This document shows, piece by piece, positions 15,519 to 23,938 of a DNA stretch of 38,809 bases; the stretch's first letter is position 1; every line of letters starts with the position of its first letter. Origin of the DNA: Verrucomicrobiota bacterium (GTDB lineage Bacteria > Verrucomicrobiota > Verrucomicrobiia > Verrucomicrobiales > Akkermansiaceae); the NCBI GenBank assembly GCA_026397725.1, contig JAPLUI010000016.1:1-38809 (forward strand), written 5' to 3'. The position numbers and the translations under genes were made by a program. A model generated the notes under the pieces. That model had not been told where the DNA came from and did no database searches. It saw only the letters and a list, made by a program, of their open reading frames with translations.

Positions 15519-18500
15519 ATGAATAGATTAATGACCCTGACTGCGGTGGCAGCATGCCTGTGCGGCGTGGCCGCGGCGACGGAGTACGACTTCTTCGAAC
15601 GTGTGAGATACCCGGGCCCGGTCAAGCTGCCGGGCGTTGACCTCTACCAGGCAGAGCAGACGGGCGGCCCCTTTGCCGAAGGCTATCAGCGGCGCGTGGT
15701 GAACTGGTGGCCGCGCCAAGGCGTGGATCGCATCAAGGTGCAAGACGGAATGCCGCTGCGGACCTGGACATTGCGTGAGCGTAAATTCGATCCGACGGCC
15801 TGTGTGGCGGGGCCGGGGCTGGGAGCCGAGGAACTGACAAGACGGCTACGCTGGAATCAGCCTCGCCAGTTGAGGGCGCACCTGATCGGCTTCCGCGGTA
15901 TCGGCAACCGGTGTGGGGATACTTTCGAGCATCCGCCGTTCTCCTGCCCGGCGGTCGTGCTGCGGCTCGAAGATGGGACCAAGCGCTGCTTTATCCAAGG
16001 CACGTTCGTCGACGAGGATGAAAAGTATATTTTGGATATCTATCTGCAAGAGATGGGCCGGATGCGCTCCGGGTTGTCCAAGGAAACGTACGAGCTGAGA
16101 AGCGGCACCACGAACGCATGGCCGGACAACGCCAAGCCCGGAGAGCCGGGCACGATGCGGGTCGAGAGCGAGCACTTCGTGTGGGTTTCCGGTTCGCAAC
16201 ATGCACCGAACGAGAGTTATAGCCCATGGGTCAACCGCGACGCGCCCGGCAAGGCACGCCAGTACCGCGAAGGCTCGGTGGCCTTTGCCGAGGACATGTG
16301 GGCCTATCAGGAGCACGCCGGCGTGTTGATGCCGTACTGGGACCGTCCCGAGCGGACCAAGTACGAGATCACCGTCAGCGGCACCTATATGAACGGCCAC
16401 AACTGGATTGGCGGCTATGCCGGCGGCGGCTACGGCGGATGTGGAATCAAGCATGCGGCCAGCCTGTTATTGGCCCACGAATGGGGCCACGGTCTGCCGC
16501 TGCAAACCAGGGTCGATGGCGGCGGTGGTGAAATCGTGGCCGACGCCTGTGAGGTGGTCGACAATCCGGCAGGGGAAAGGTTCTATAACAACGTCAGACG
16601 ACCCTGGCGGAACTGCGTTCACGGCAGTTATGGATCAGGCTTGTTCTATGCAATCCTCGGCGACGATCCGAACTGGGGATATGCCGTGGCCATCACCCTG
16701 CCGGTCGGTAAGGGCGAAGCGTCCGTTTTCCACACCCTGGCACGCCTGGGCGAGCAGCGCGGACTGTTCGCCAACGGCATCCGGGGCGTGGGCGACATGG
16801 TCGGCGAATTCGGTGCCCGCCTGGCGGAGTTGGATTGTGAACTTCAGGATACAATCCAGCGGACCTACATTTCCGTCAAGCGCAACTACCTGGAGGCGGT
16901 CGATCGCAGCGCCGGCCTTTACCGCATCCCATGGGCCGAGGCACCCGAGCCGTTCGGCTCTAACATCATCCGCCTGGTCCCGCAGAAGGGTGCCGGCACG
17001 ATCACCGTGGATTTCCGCGGCTATGATGATCCCGATACTTACGGCGATTGGCGCGCCTGCATCGTGGCCGTCGGCGCCGACGGCAAGGCCCGGTACAGCC
17101 CTTTATGGAACAAGGGCGTCATGGAGCTGGCGGTCCAGTCCGGCGACCGCCGGTTCTGGCTGACCGTCGCCGCCACACCCTCCGCATTGCCTCGTCTGCC
17201 CGATGGCGGAATCGGTGCCTTGTTAGACGGCCGTCACGCCTATCAGTATCCATACGAGGTGAAACTATCAGGCTGTCGTCCGGGCACGCCGCACAACATG
17301 CCCGGCGACACGGATGACTATGAACTGACATATCTCGGCGAGAATCGCTTGAGGGACACCGGTGGCCTCTGCGTGATTCCACATCCGGGCGATACGCCTG
17401 AGGCCGGAATCCTGCGCCTAACCATTCCACCGCTGCGCTCCAGGCTGGAGAAGTTCAAAGAAGAGACGGACCGGCTGGTTGCCGGCGGAAAGATAGATAC
17501 AGACCACTGGTGGTACACGCGCAAGTTCGCACCGAATCTAGCGTTTTTGGACACCTATGCGGCACAGATGCTGGCCGGCATCGAGGGCCGCCGCCACCCG
17601 AACGGCGGTGGCTGGGTGGCCGCCTCGGCCGAGGTGGCGGCGAGTGCCTATGTGGCTCCCGATGCCATGGTGCTCGACGGCGCCAAGGTGCTGGACCAGG
17701 CGGCCGTCGAGGACTACGCGGTGGTCCGGGGGCCGGGCGCGGTCGTAGCAGGCCATGCCAAGGTCAGCGGCCAGGCGTACGTGGCTGGCAACGTCAGGAT
17801 CGACGGCTACACGCGCGTGCTGCACCCGTTGGTTTCTCCCGATAAGCAGGCCGTGCCTAACGAAGTGACGCTGCGCCCGTTTCAGGAGGAAGGAGAGGGC
17901 GGCAAACTGTGGGCCAACTATGCGTGCGACCGTGACGAAAAGGAAGTCCTGGAAGACTGGTTCAGGTACCGGAACAATCCGGAAATCAATTCGCAGTTCG
18001 ACGTGCTGAACCTCAACGGCCATCTGTATGGACAGCCCGGATTTGTGGTTGATGGCGAGCGGCGCGGTTTTCGTTTTGACGGCCGCACGCAATACGCCGA
18101 GGCCTCGCCGAGGCTGGCCGACCTGGGCAAAATCACGGTTGACATGGCGCTGAAGTGGGATGGCGGCGCAAACCAGACCGTCTTCGATTTCGGCACCTCC
18201 TCTAACAACCGTATCGTGCTTACCCCTGCGGGCGATTCCGGCAAGGCCGAACTGGCAATCACCCGTGAAGGCAAGACGGAACGGGTCGTTGCCGACGCCG
18301 TCCTGCCGCAGGGCAAGTGGGCGGAGTGCCGGGTCGAGATCGACGGTGAGAAAATCGCGTTGTGGATAGACGGTCGCAAGGTGGCTGGGCAACCCTCCGC
18401 GTTGCGCCCCGCGGATGTCTATCCGGCGGGTGTGGAAAAACATAACTTCATTGCCGCCTCCAGGGATGGAACCACGAAATTCAGCGGGACTCTCGACTAC

Positions 18501-19676
18501 CTGCGCGTGTATCACACGGTCTTTGACGATTTCACCAAAGCCCCGGCGCCCCGGCAGCATTCATCGCGGCGTGTCTCCAAGGAGTTCATCGATTCCTGCC
18601 GGAAGGAGTATGGCGGTACCGAACTCCGGGACGAGTTGATCGAAGCGAAGGTGCGTCCCCAGTATGTCTTTTATGAACAGCTCAACAAGAGGATGAGCGA
18701 GCGGCTCAAGGAGATTGAGAATGGCCCCCCGCCGGCCAATGAGGCACCCCAAAAATACGAGGATGCCAGCAAGAAGCTGGAGGAGCGCAGGGCCGAACTC
18801 AGGGCCACGTTTGAGCAGCTTCCCGAAACGATTGGAAAGCAAGCGGAACGCCAGAAGATCGAGGAGCAGGCGCGTGCGCTGGAGGCGCGCCGCAACGAGT
18901 TATACAAAGTGCTGGAAGCCAAATTCAAGGCTGAAAACAAGGACCTCATCGAAGCTGCGGAGAAAGCGGCAGCGGCAGCCGACGAGCAGCGCAAACAGGC
19001 CGCAGCCGATCTCCAGCGTCTGGAAGAATCGTTCATAGCCTTGCCCGAGGTCACACAACTTCCCGACGAGGCTCAGCGAGCCATTCGGATCATCGAACTC
19101 AAGATGAACAGCGACGATTACCGTCGCTGTTGCATCGCCAGAGACCTCGCCGGCGCCGGGTCCCAGGAGATCCTGCGCACCCGTGACCAGCGCTTGCGTT
19201 CCCTGATAGAAGGCCATGCGGAGCTTGCCAGGCTGGACCGCGAAATCAAGGGATGCAGGATCAAGGCCGAGAGTCTCCGGACGGATCCACAGGCCTACGT
19301 GGACCAACAGACTGCCGGGTTGAGGGATGCGCTTGCCAAGGACGCCATGGAGGCGGGTGACGTCATCAGGAAAAGGGCAGCGGAGTATAAGTTGGAGTAT
19401 GATTGGCTGCGCACGCTCGGGTGGTTCGCCTTCAGCAAGCACTACAACTATCCTTATAGCTACTACCTGCGGGACAAGGTCGCCAAAACCGTCGGCGGCA
19501 AAGTGTGCCACGAGGATTTCGGCTCGCTAGAGTCGCTCTACAACGAGCAAACCACTACGAAATGGCACACGCGGTGCGATTGGGAGTGGCGGCTGAGCCA
19601 GGAACTCGACGGTTCCATCGAGGAGTTGCCGATGCTGAAAAAGTGGCTGGAGAGGGCGAGAGGAAATGTCAAGTGA
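15519..19676 (+). CDS. Giant exported HEXXH protein 1 (putative metallopeptidase, LbH, LamG, coiled coil)
   Basis: A 1385-residue protein with a signal peptide (TLTAVAACLCGVAAA) at ATG 15519. Visible regions: an N-terminal module with YDFFERVRYP, RRVVNWWPR and DGMPLRTWT; a putative zinc-protease core with H320-E-W-G-H324 in LLLAHEWGHGLPLQ, then GGEIVADACE; a beta-rich section (about 490-620); left-handed beta-helix hexapeptide repeats at about 700-770 (SAYVAPDAMVLDGAKVLDQA); a LamG/concanavalin-like domain at about 845-1010; and a long charged coiled coil at about 1040-1290. A W-rich tail (TRCDWEWR...ELDGSIEELPML..WL) closes it. The protease part resembles the DUF6055/Svx-AvrXca group, tentatively. 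A likely role is surface-exposed or secreted cleavage of glycoproteins. It starts five bases after the PQQ gene, and SUMF1-like gene 1 follows after 28 bases. Confidence 0.8.
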   Translation: MNRLMTLTAVAACLCGVAAATEYDFFERVRYPGPVKLPGVDLYQAEQTGGPFAEGYQRRVVNWWPRQGVDRIKVQDGMPLRTWTLRERKFDPTACVAGPGLGAEELTRRLRWNQPRQLRAHLIGFRGIGNRCGDTFEHPPFSCPAVVLRLEDGTKRCFIQGTFVDEDEKYILDIYLQEMGRMRSGLSKETYELRSGTTNAWPDNAKPGEPGTMRVESEHFVWVSGSQHAPNESYSPWVNRDAPGKARQYREGSVAFAEDMWAYQEHAGVLMPYWDRPERTKYEITVSGTYMNGHNWIGGYAGGGYGGCGIKHAASLLLAHEWGHGLPLQTRVDGGGGEIVADACEVVDNPAGERFYNNVRRPWRNCVHGSYGSGLFYAILGDDPNWGYAVAITLPVGKGEASVFHTLARLGEQRGLFANGIRGVGDMVGEFGARLAELDCELQDTIQRTYISVKRNYLEAVDRSAGLYRIPWAEAPEPFGSNIIRLVPQKGAGTITVDFRGYDDPDTYGDWRACIVAVGADGKARYSPLWNKGVMELAVQSGDRRFWLTVAATPSALPRLPDGGIGALLDGRHAYQYPYEVKLSGCRPGTPHNMPGDTDDYELTYLGENRLRDTGGLCVIPHPGDTPEAGILRLTIPPLRSRLEKFKEETDRLVAGGKIDTDHWWYTRKFAPNLAFLDTYAAQMLAGIEGRRHPNGGGWVAASAEVAASAYVAPDAMVLDGAKVLDQAAVEDYAVVRGPGAVVAGHAKVSGQAYVAGNVRIDGYTRVLHPLVSPDKQAVPNEVTLRPFQEEGEGGKLWANYACDRDEKEVLEDWFRYRNNPEINSQFDVLNLNGHLYGQPGFVVDGERRGFRFDGRTQYAEASPRLADLGKITVDMALKWDGGANQTVFDFGTSSNNRIVLTPAGDSGKAELAITREGKTERVVADAVLPQGKWAECRVEIDGEKIALWIDGRKVAGQPSALRPADVYPAGVEKHNFIAASRDGTTKFSGTLDYLRVYHTVFDDFTKAPAPRQHSSRRVSKEFIDSCRKEYGGTELRDELIEAKVRPQYVFYEQLNKRMSERLKEIENGPPPANEAPQKYEDASKKLEERRAELRATFEQLPETIGKQAERQKIEEQARALEARRNELYKVLEAKFKAENKDLIEAAEKAAAAADEQRKQAAADLQRLEESFIALPEVTQLPDEAQRAIRIIELKMNSDDYRRCCIARDLAGAGSQEILRTRDQRLRSLIEGHAELARLDREIKGCRIKAESLRTDPQAYVDQQTAGLRDALAKDAMEAGDVIRKRAAEYKLEYDWLRTLGWFAFSKHYNYPYSYYLRDKVAKTVGGKVCHEDFGSLESLYNEQTTTKWHTRCDWEWRLSQELDGSIEELPMLKKWLERARGNVK

Positions 19677-19704
19677 ACGGGACCATTGGAAAGGAGCTAT
19701 CTAT

Positions 19705-20715
19705 ATGAAACGAATCATTGCACCCATGTTGGCGCTTGTGCTGGCAAGCAGCCCCGCTGGCGCAGCGGACGATGTGGCGCAGCTCAAGGCATTGCTGGCC
19801 AAGGAGTGGACGCTGCCTGAACTTGGCTTGAAGCTGACGCGCATTCCGGCGGGAAGTTTTGTCATGGGCAGTCCCAATGAGGAACCCGAGCGCCGCGAGG
19901 ACGAAGTTCAACACGAGGTGACGATCAGCAATCCTTTCTATATGGGCGTGTACGAAGTGACCCAGAAAGAGTATTATGACATCATGGTGCCTGACTTTGA
20001 CCACGACAGTTGGCAGTATGCCCGCGGCCCCATCCATGCTGGCCTGGCGATGTTTTACCGGGAAAGAAAGAGCAAAGAGGATTACACGGGTGGCAAGCTC
20101 AATCTGCGGAACCCGATGGAGTGTGTGCCCTGGCACCGGGCGCGGGAGTTCTGCCGGAAAATCACCGCACGGGAACGCAAGGCCGGCCGTCTGCCCGAGG
20201 GTTATGTGTATCGCCTGCCCACGGAAGCGGAATGGGAGTATGCCTGCCGGGCGGGCACCACCGGCTCATACAACGTGACGGGTGCTAGTGACAGCGCGGA
20301 TTCCCTGAAGAGCGCGGATTACCTCGGCAGCTTCGCCAACGTTGGCGGCGGCTGCCCGACGACGGTCGGCGGGCGGAAGCCTAACAAATGGGGGCTGTAT
20401 GACATGCACGGCAACGTGTACGAATGGTGTCTGGATTGGTACGGCCCGTACCCTAACGGCAAGGTCGCGGATCCGACCGGCCCGGCCACAGGCGGGAAAA
20501 GGGTGGCACGTGGCGGATGTTTCAATGGTACGGTCCCATTTTCGCCTCCGGGGGTCATCGCGAGTAACGACGGTTTCAGTGGCGTAGGCCCCTTCCTGCG
20601 CTCGGCCAGCCGCTACCAGTTCAGTTCCGACGCGGATTTCTACGCAATCCTGGGGTTCCGTGTTGTCCTGGGAAGGGCAATGGCAACGGATCACGAGGCC
20701 CCTCCGGATAGATGA
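19705..20715 (+). CDS. Exported SUMF1-domain protein 1
   Basis: A 336-residue protein starting at ATG 19705, with AAAGGAG ten bases upstream and a signal peptide (APMLALVLASSPAGAA). It has the full SUMF1/formylglycine-generating-enzyme-like fold signature: IPAGSFVMGSP, PFYMGVYEVTQKEYYD, RLPTEAEWEYACRAG, WGLYDMHGNVYEWCLDW, R269-GG, and GFRVVL near the end. True FGE needs two cysteines about five residues apart shortly after RGG. Here only one cysteine follows (C272), in RGGCFNG, with no partner. It also carries an export signal, whereas aerobic sulfatase maturation happens before export. It is therefore unlikely to activate the neighbouring sulfatases and may instead be a carbohydrate- or protein-binding SUMF1 relative. 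It follows giant gene 1 by 28 bases, so it is probably in the same transcript. Confidence 0.85.
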   Translation: MKRIIAPMLALVLASSPAGAADDVAQLKALLAKEWTLPELGLKLTRIPAGSFVMGSPNEEPERREDEVQHEVTISNPFYMGVYEVTQKEYYDIMVPDFDHDSWQYARGPIHAGLAMFYRERKSKEDYTGGKLNLRNPMECVPWHRAREFCRKITARERKAGRLPEGYVYRLPTEAEWEYACRAGTTGSYNVTGASDSADSLKSADYLGSFANVGGGCPTTVGGRKPNKWGLYDMHGNVYEWCLDWYGPYPNGKVADPTGPATGGKRVARGGCFNGTVPFSPPGVIASNDGFSGVGPFLRSASRYQFSSDADFYAILGFRVVLGRAMATDHEAPPDR

Positions 20716-20755
20716 GAACCCGCTTATTTCCGCTCACCGATACTCACCTTGACTC

Positions 20756-20893
20756 ATGCGCACCATCCCCCAAAGCAAGTTCTTTGCAGTCACGACACAT
20801 CCGACTTGGACGCTGAAGCATAATTCTGCGGATGATCCGCCGCCAAGCCCTGTGGAATCGAGCGAGCCGGAACTTGACAGACTGGCCTGCTAG
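20756..20893 (+). pseudogene. 5' relic of a third SUMF1-like gene
   Basis: ATG 20756 opens MRTIPQSKFFAV, closely matching MRTKPQSKFLAI at the chosen start of SUMF1-like gene 2 (22833), and the DNA matches too (ATGCGCACC then CCCCAAAGCAAGTTC). After about twelve codons the similarity ends and the frame stops at 20891-20893 after an unrelated proline/serine/glutamate-rich stretch. The rest of the gene is missing. It is a truncated duplicate or a recombination junction rather than a working small gene. Confidence 0.6.
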
Positions 20894-20957
20894 ATCGACC
20901 TTATTGTCTCGCAAGAGAGAGATTGCACCGAAAGTTTCAATGCCACGGACAAGGCGG

Positions 20958-20978
20958 CCTATGACCTATGACCTATAA
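20958..20978. repeat. Triplicated heptamer CCTATGA/CCTATGA/CCTATAA
   Basis: Three tandem seven-base units end eight bases before the chosen start of the lyase gene (20986). Two are identical and the third differs by one base. It covers the place where a ribosome-binding site would be expected, and none is obvious there. The seven-base period is shared with the array at 38627-38717, though the unit sequence differs. Confidence 0.7.
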
Positions 20979-20985
20979 CCCGAAG

Positions 20986-22794
20986 ATGAAAAAGACGATC
21001 AGGATTCTGGTGGGAGGTGTTTGGCTGGCGCTGGCCTCGGTGTTAGGGGCGGCGGAAGCGGGAAAGCCGGCGACGGTTCCGGCCGATTTTCTGCAGACGC
21101 TGAAGCAGGAGCATCCGCGCTTGTTGCTGCCCGAGGCGCGGCTGCAGGAGTTGAAGGAACTGGCCGGGACCGATTTGCTGCTGCAGCGCTATGTCAAGGA
21201 TGTGCTGAAGGCGGCCGACCACGATCTCACGGCCCGACCCCTGAAACATGAAATCCCCGATGGACTCCGCCTGCTCGCCACCAGCCGCGCCTGTCTCGAC
21301 CGGACGCTGCGGCTGGGGCTTGCCTGGCGCTGGACAGGCGAGCGCAAGTATGCCAACCAGGGAATCGCCAACCTGCTGAGCGTCTGCGCGTTCGAGGACT
21401 GGAATCCCCGCCACTTCCTTGATACCGCCGAGATGAGCGCCGCCGTCGGCATCGGCTATGATTGGTTTTTCACCGCGATGGACGAAAAGACCCGCGGGAC
21501 GATCAGGCAGGGGCTGATCAAGCTGGGCATGAAGGCGCCGCCAGGCTGGGGAGTCAATGGGGTGAACAACTGGAACATGGTCTGCAATGGCGGCCTGACC
21601 GTCGGTTCGCTGGCGATTGCCGATTCCGATCCGGAATACGCCAAACGGATCATCCCTCGTGCGGTCGCGAACCTGCCGACCGCCTCGAAGTATTATGCCC
21701 CCGACGGTGCCTGGAACGAAGGTCCGGCATACTGGCAATACGCCACCAGCTACATGGCCTTTGCGATCGCCGCCTGCGATTCGGCGTTGGGCCATGATTT
21801 TGGAGTCGGTGCCACGCCCGGATACGGTGATTCCGGCTGGTTCCCGATCTACACGACCGGCCCTAGCGGTTTCCTCCTCTGTTTTGCCGATGCCGAGCTG
21901 GACAAGGTCAATGATCCGAAAGCCAATGGCCGCGATGGCATGCCGGTCCTGTTCTTTCTGGCCCGCAAGTACAAGAATCCGGAGTTCTCGGCCGCCGAGC
22001 ACGAAGTCCTCAAGACCCGCAGCGCCGAAGCCCTGCATGTGGTCTGGTACGACCCGCCGCGGACCCCCGCCCCGCGCCAGCTCGACCGCCTGTTCCGGGG
22101 CTCGGTTCCGGTGGCGGTGATGCGGAGCGCCTGGAACGACCGCAATGCCCTCTGGGTGGGCGTCAAGGGCGGTTTCAACAAGGTCAATCACGGCCATCTT
22201 GATCTGGGCAATTTCGAGATGGAGGCGCAGGGCGTCCGCTGGGCGCTTGATCTGGGCAGCGACGACTACAATCTGCCCGGCTATTTCGGCAAGCAGCGCT
22301 GGGATTTCTGGCGGCTCAAATCCGCAAGTCACAATGTTTTGCTGATTGCCGGCATGGGTCAGTTGCTCAAGGGCGACGCCCCGATCACCGAATGCGCGGA
22401 GGGTCGGACCGTGGTCGATCTGACCACCGCCTATGACGACCGCGCCACCCAGGTGGTCCGCACGATGATGCTGAACAAACCCCGCACCGCCGTCCTGGTG
22501 ACTGACCAACTGGATCTCAAGGCCGCCGCCGAGGTCGTCTGGGGGATGACTACCGATGCCGATATCACCGTCGCCCCCGATGGTTCCGCCATGCTCGCCC
22601 GCAACGGCCGGCAGCTCATGGCGACCATCGTCGAGCCCCAAGACGCCAGCTTCGCCAGCGAAGAAACCCCGCAGGAGCCGCAACCGCACAAATCCAACGC
22701 CGGCTACCGCCGCCTCATCGTCAAGGTCGCCGCCCCCGTCGGCAAGAGCGCGATCACCATCCGCCTGGAACCCATACTTGAAAAAGGGCGCTAG
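20986..22794 (+). CDS. Exported heparinase II/III-family polysaccharide lyase
   Basis: A 602-residue protein with a signal peptide (IRILVGGVWLALASVLGAAEA) starting at ATG 20986; an ATG at 20968 is less likely. The N-terminal half (to about residue 340) is a helix-rich toroid, beginning with HPRLLLPEARLQELK, a common opening in this superfamily. Candidate catalytic and metal residues match the family: N194-N195 in NNWNMVCNGG, Y249/Y252 in GPAYWQYATSYM, and H402/H404 in NHGHLDLGNFEMEAQG, followed by RWALDLGSDDY. The C-terminal half is the beta-sandwich typical of heparinase II/III enzymes. These cleave uronic-acid-containing polymers such as glycosaminoglycans or alginate by beta-elimination; the exact substrate cannot be told. 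With the sulfatases nearby, a sulfated uronate polymer is a reasonable guess. SUMF1-like gene 2 follows closely. Confidence 0.88.
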   Translation: MKKTIRILVGGVWLALASVLGAAEAGKPATVPADFLQTLKQEHPRLLLPEARLQELKELAGTDLLLQRYVKDVLKAADHDLTARPLKHEIPDGLRLLATSRACLDRTLRLGLAWRWTGERKYANQGIANLLSVCAFEDWNPRHFLDTAEMSAAVGIGYDWFFTAMDEKTRGTIRQGLIKLGMKAPPGWGVNGVNNWNMVCNGGLTVGSLAIADSDPEYAKRIIPRAVANLPTASKYYAPDGAWNEGPAYWQYATSYMAFAIAACDSALGHDFGVGATPGYGDSGWFPIYTTGPSGFLLCFADAELDKVNDPKANGRDGMPVLFFLARKYKNPEFSAAEHEVLKTRSAEALHVVWYDPPRTPAPRQLDRLFRGSVPVAVMRSAWNDRNALWVGVKGGFNKVNHGHLDLGNFEMEAQGVRWALDLGSDDYNLPGYFGKQRWDFWRLKSASHNVLLIAGMGQLLKGDAPITECAEGRTVVDLTTAYDDRATQVVRTMMLNKPRTAVLVTDQLDLKAAAEVVWGMTTDADITVAPDGSAMLARNGRQLMATIVEPQDASFASEETPQEPQPHKSNAGYRRLIVKVAAPVGKSAITIRLEPILEKGR

Positions 22795-22832
22795 AGTTTA
22801 GAGCTTGAAATCCAATGCTTCCAATCTTTCTC

Positions 22833-23888
22833 ATGCGCACCAAACCCCAAAGCAAGTTCCTGGCAATCATTGTGTTTGCCCTGGTGATCTGCCACACAGC
22901 CGCAGCGGACCATTCCGCCACCAAGAACTCCGCCGCCAATGACTCCGGTGCCATGGAAAAACTCGAGGCACCCGAATGGACCGTGCCAGGCATCGGTGTG
23001 GCAATGCGGCGCATTCCGGCCGGCTCCTTTATCATGGGCTCGCCTGGAGGCGAACTGGCGCGCAAGGCCGACGAACCACAGCACGACGTGACCATCTCGA
23101 AGCCATTTTACATGGCGATTTATGAAACCCGCCAGCGTGAATACTACCCGCTCATGATCCGGCCGGATTTCGATCTGGAGGCATGGGGCTATCAGCGCGG
23201 CCCGCTGCACGAAGGCGCGGCTTGGACCTATCGCTCGCTGATGGACGGGCGACGCATCAGCGGCGGCTCGGCGTATCCGAAAATAGCGCGCACGGATCTC
23301 AATCCGATGGAGTGCGTTTCGTGGTACAAGGCGATGCATTATTGCCAGAAGATCACCGCCACCGAGCGTGCCGCGGACCGCTTGCCCAAGGGTTATGTCT
23401 ATCGCTTGCCGAGCGAAGCCGAATGGGAATACGCCTGCCGCGCCGGGACGACCACCGCATACAATTTCAAGGGCGATTACAGCAACGTGGGCGTTTTGAG
23501 CACCTATATGTGTCTCAGCAAAGATGGCGGCTACATTGCTTTTGCCACAGCGCCGACGCCCGACAACCGGCAACCCAACGCATGGGGTCTTTATGATATG
23601 CACGGCAATGTTTTCGAGTGGTGTCTGGACTGGTACGGACCCTACGCCACCGCCGCGGCCAAAGATCCTGTCGGACCCGGCACCGGCACCGAGCGGGTCG
23701 CTCGTGGTGGCGGCGTGCTGCCTTTCCCGCCTGGCTCCAGCTCGTTGGATAAATGGGTCCACCCGCATTTTCGCAGCGCGGCGCGCTATAGTTTTCCAGC
23801 GCGCACCGCATACCAAATCAACCTCGGCTTCCGCATCGTGCTTGCGCCCGAGGTCCAAGTGCCCGGTGCCACAGCGCCGGACGAATAG
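22833..23888 (+). CDS. Exported SUMF1-domain protein 2
   Basis: A 351-residue protein. ATG 22833 is preferred over 22815 because the signal peptide (SKFLAIIVFALVICHTAAA) follows it directly and the relic at 20756 starts at the same codon. SUMF1 signatures are present throughout: IPAGSFIMGSP, PFYMAIYETRQREYY, RLPSEAEWEYACRAG, WGLYDMHGNVFEWCLDW, R291-GGG and LGFRIVL. No cysteine follows RGG where FGE has its two active-site cysteines, so formylglycine-generating activity is very unlikely. It is about 50% similar by eye to SUMF1-like protein 1. It lies 38 bases after the lyase stop and 50 bases before giant gene 2, the recurring partner order. A binding or chaperone-like role toward the giant protein is possible but speculative. 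Confidence 0.85.
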   Translation: MRTKPQSKFLAIIVFALVICHTAAADHSATKNSAANDSGAMEKLEAPEWTVPGIGVAMRRIPAGSFIMGSPGGELARKADEPQHDVTISKPFYMAIYETRQREYYPLMIRPDFDLEAWGYQRGPLHEGAAWTYRSLMDGRRISGGSAYPKIARTDLNPMECVSWYKAMHYCQKITATERAADRLPKGYVYRLPSEAEWEYACRAGTTTAYNFKGDYSNVGVLSTYMCLSKDGGYIAFATAPTPDNRQPNAWGLYDMHGNVFEWCLDWYGPYATAAAKDPVGPGTGTERVARGGGVLPFPPGSSSLDKWVHPHFRSAARYSFPARTAYQINLGFRIVLAPEVQVPGATAPDE

Positions 23889-23938
23889 CGCGGCGCGCTT
23901 TTCTAACAGATATGGATCACATATAAGGACAATACACA

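Larger units (their letters stand above)
20716..20985. other. Intergenic stretch with SUMF1 relic and heptamer repeat
   Basis: No complete gene is present. The stretch holds a 45-codon frame resembling the start of SUMF1-like gene 2 (20756-20893) and a triplicated heptamer at 20958-20978. About 20890-20950 shows nothing recognisable. Confidence 0.5.

Noticed and set aside
19705..20715. Calling this the sulfatase-activating formylglycine enzyme
   Set aside because: The required cysteine pair after RGG is missing and the protein carries an export signal.
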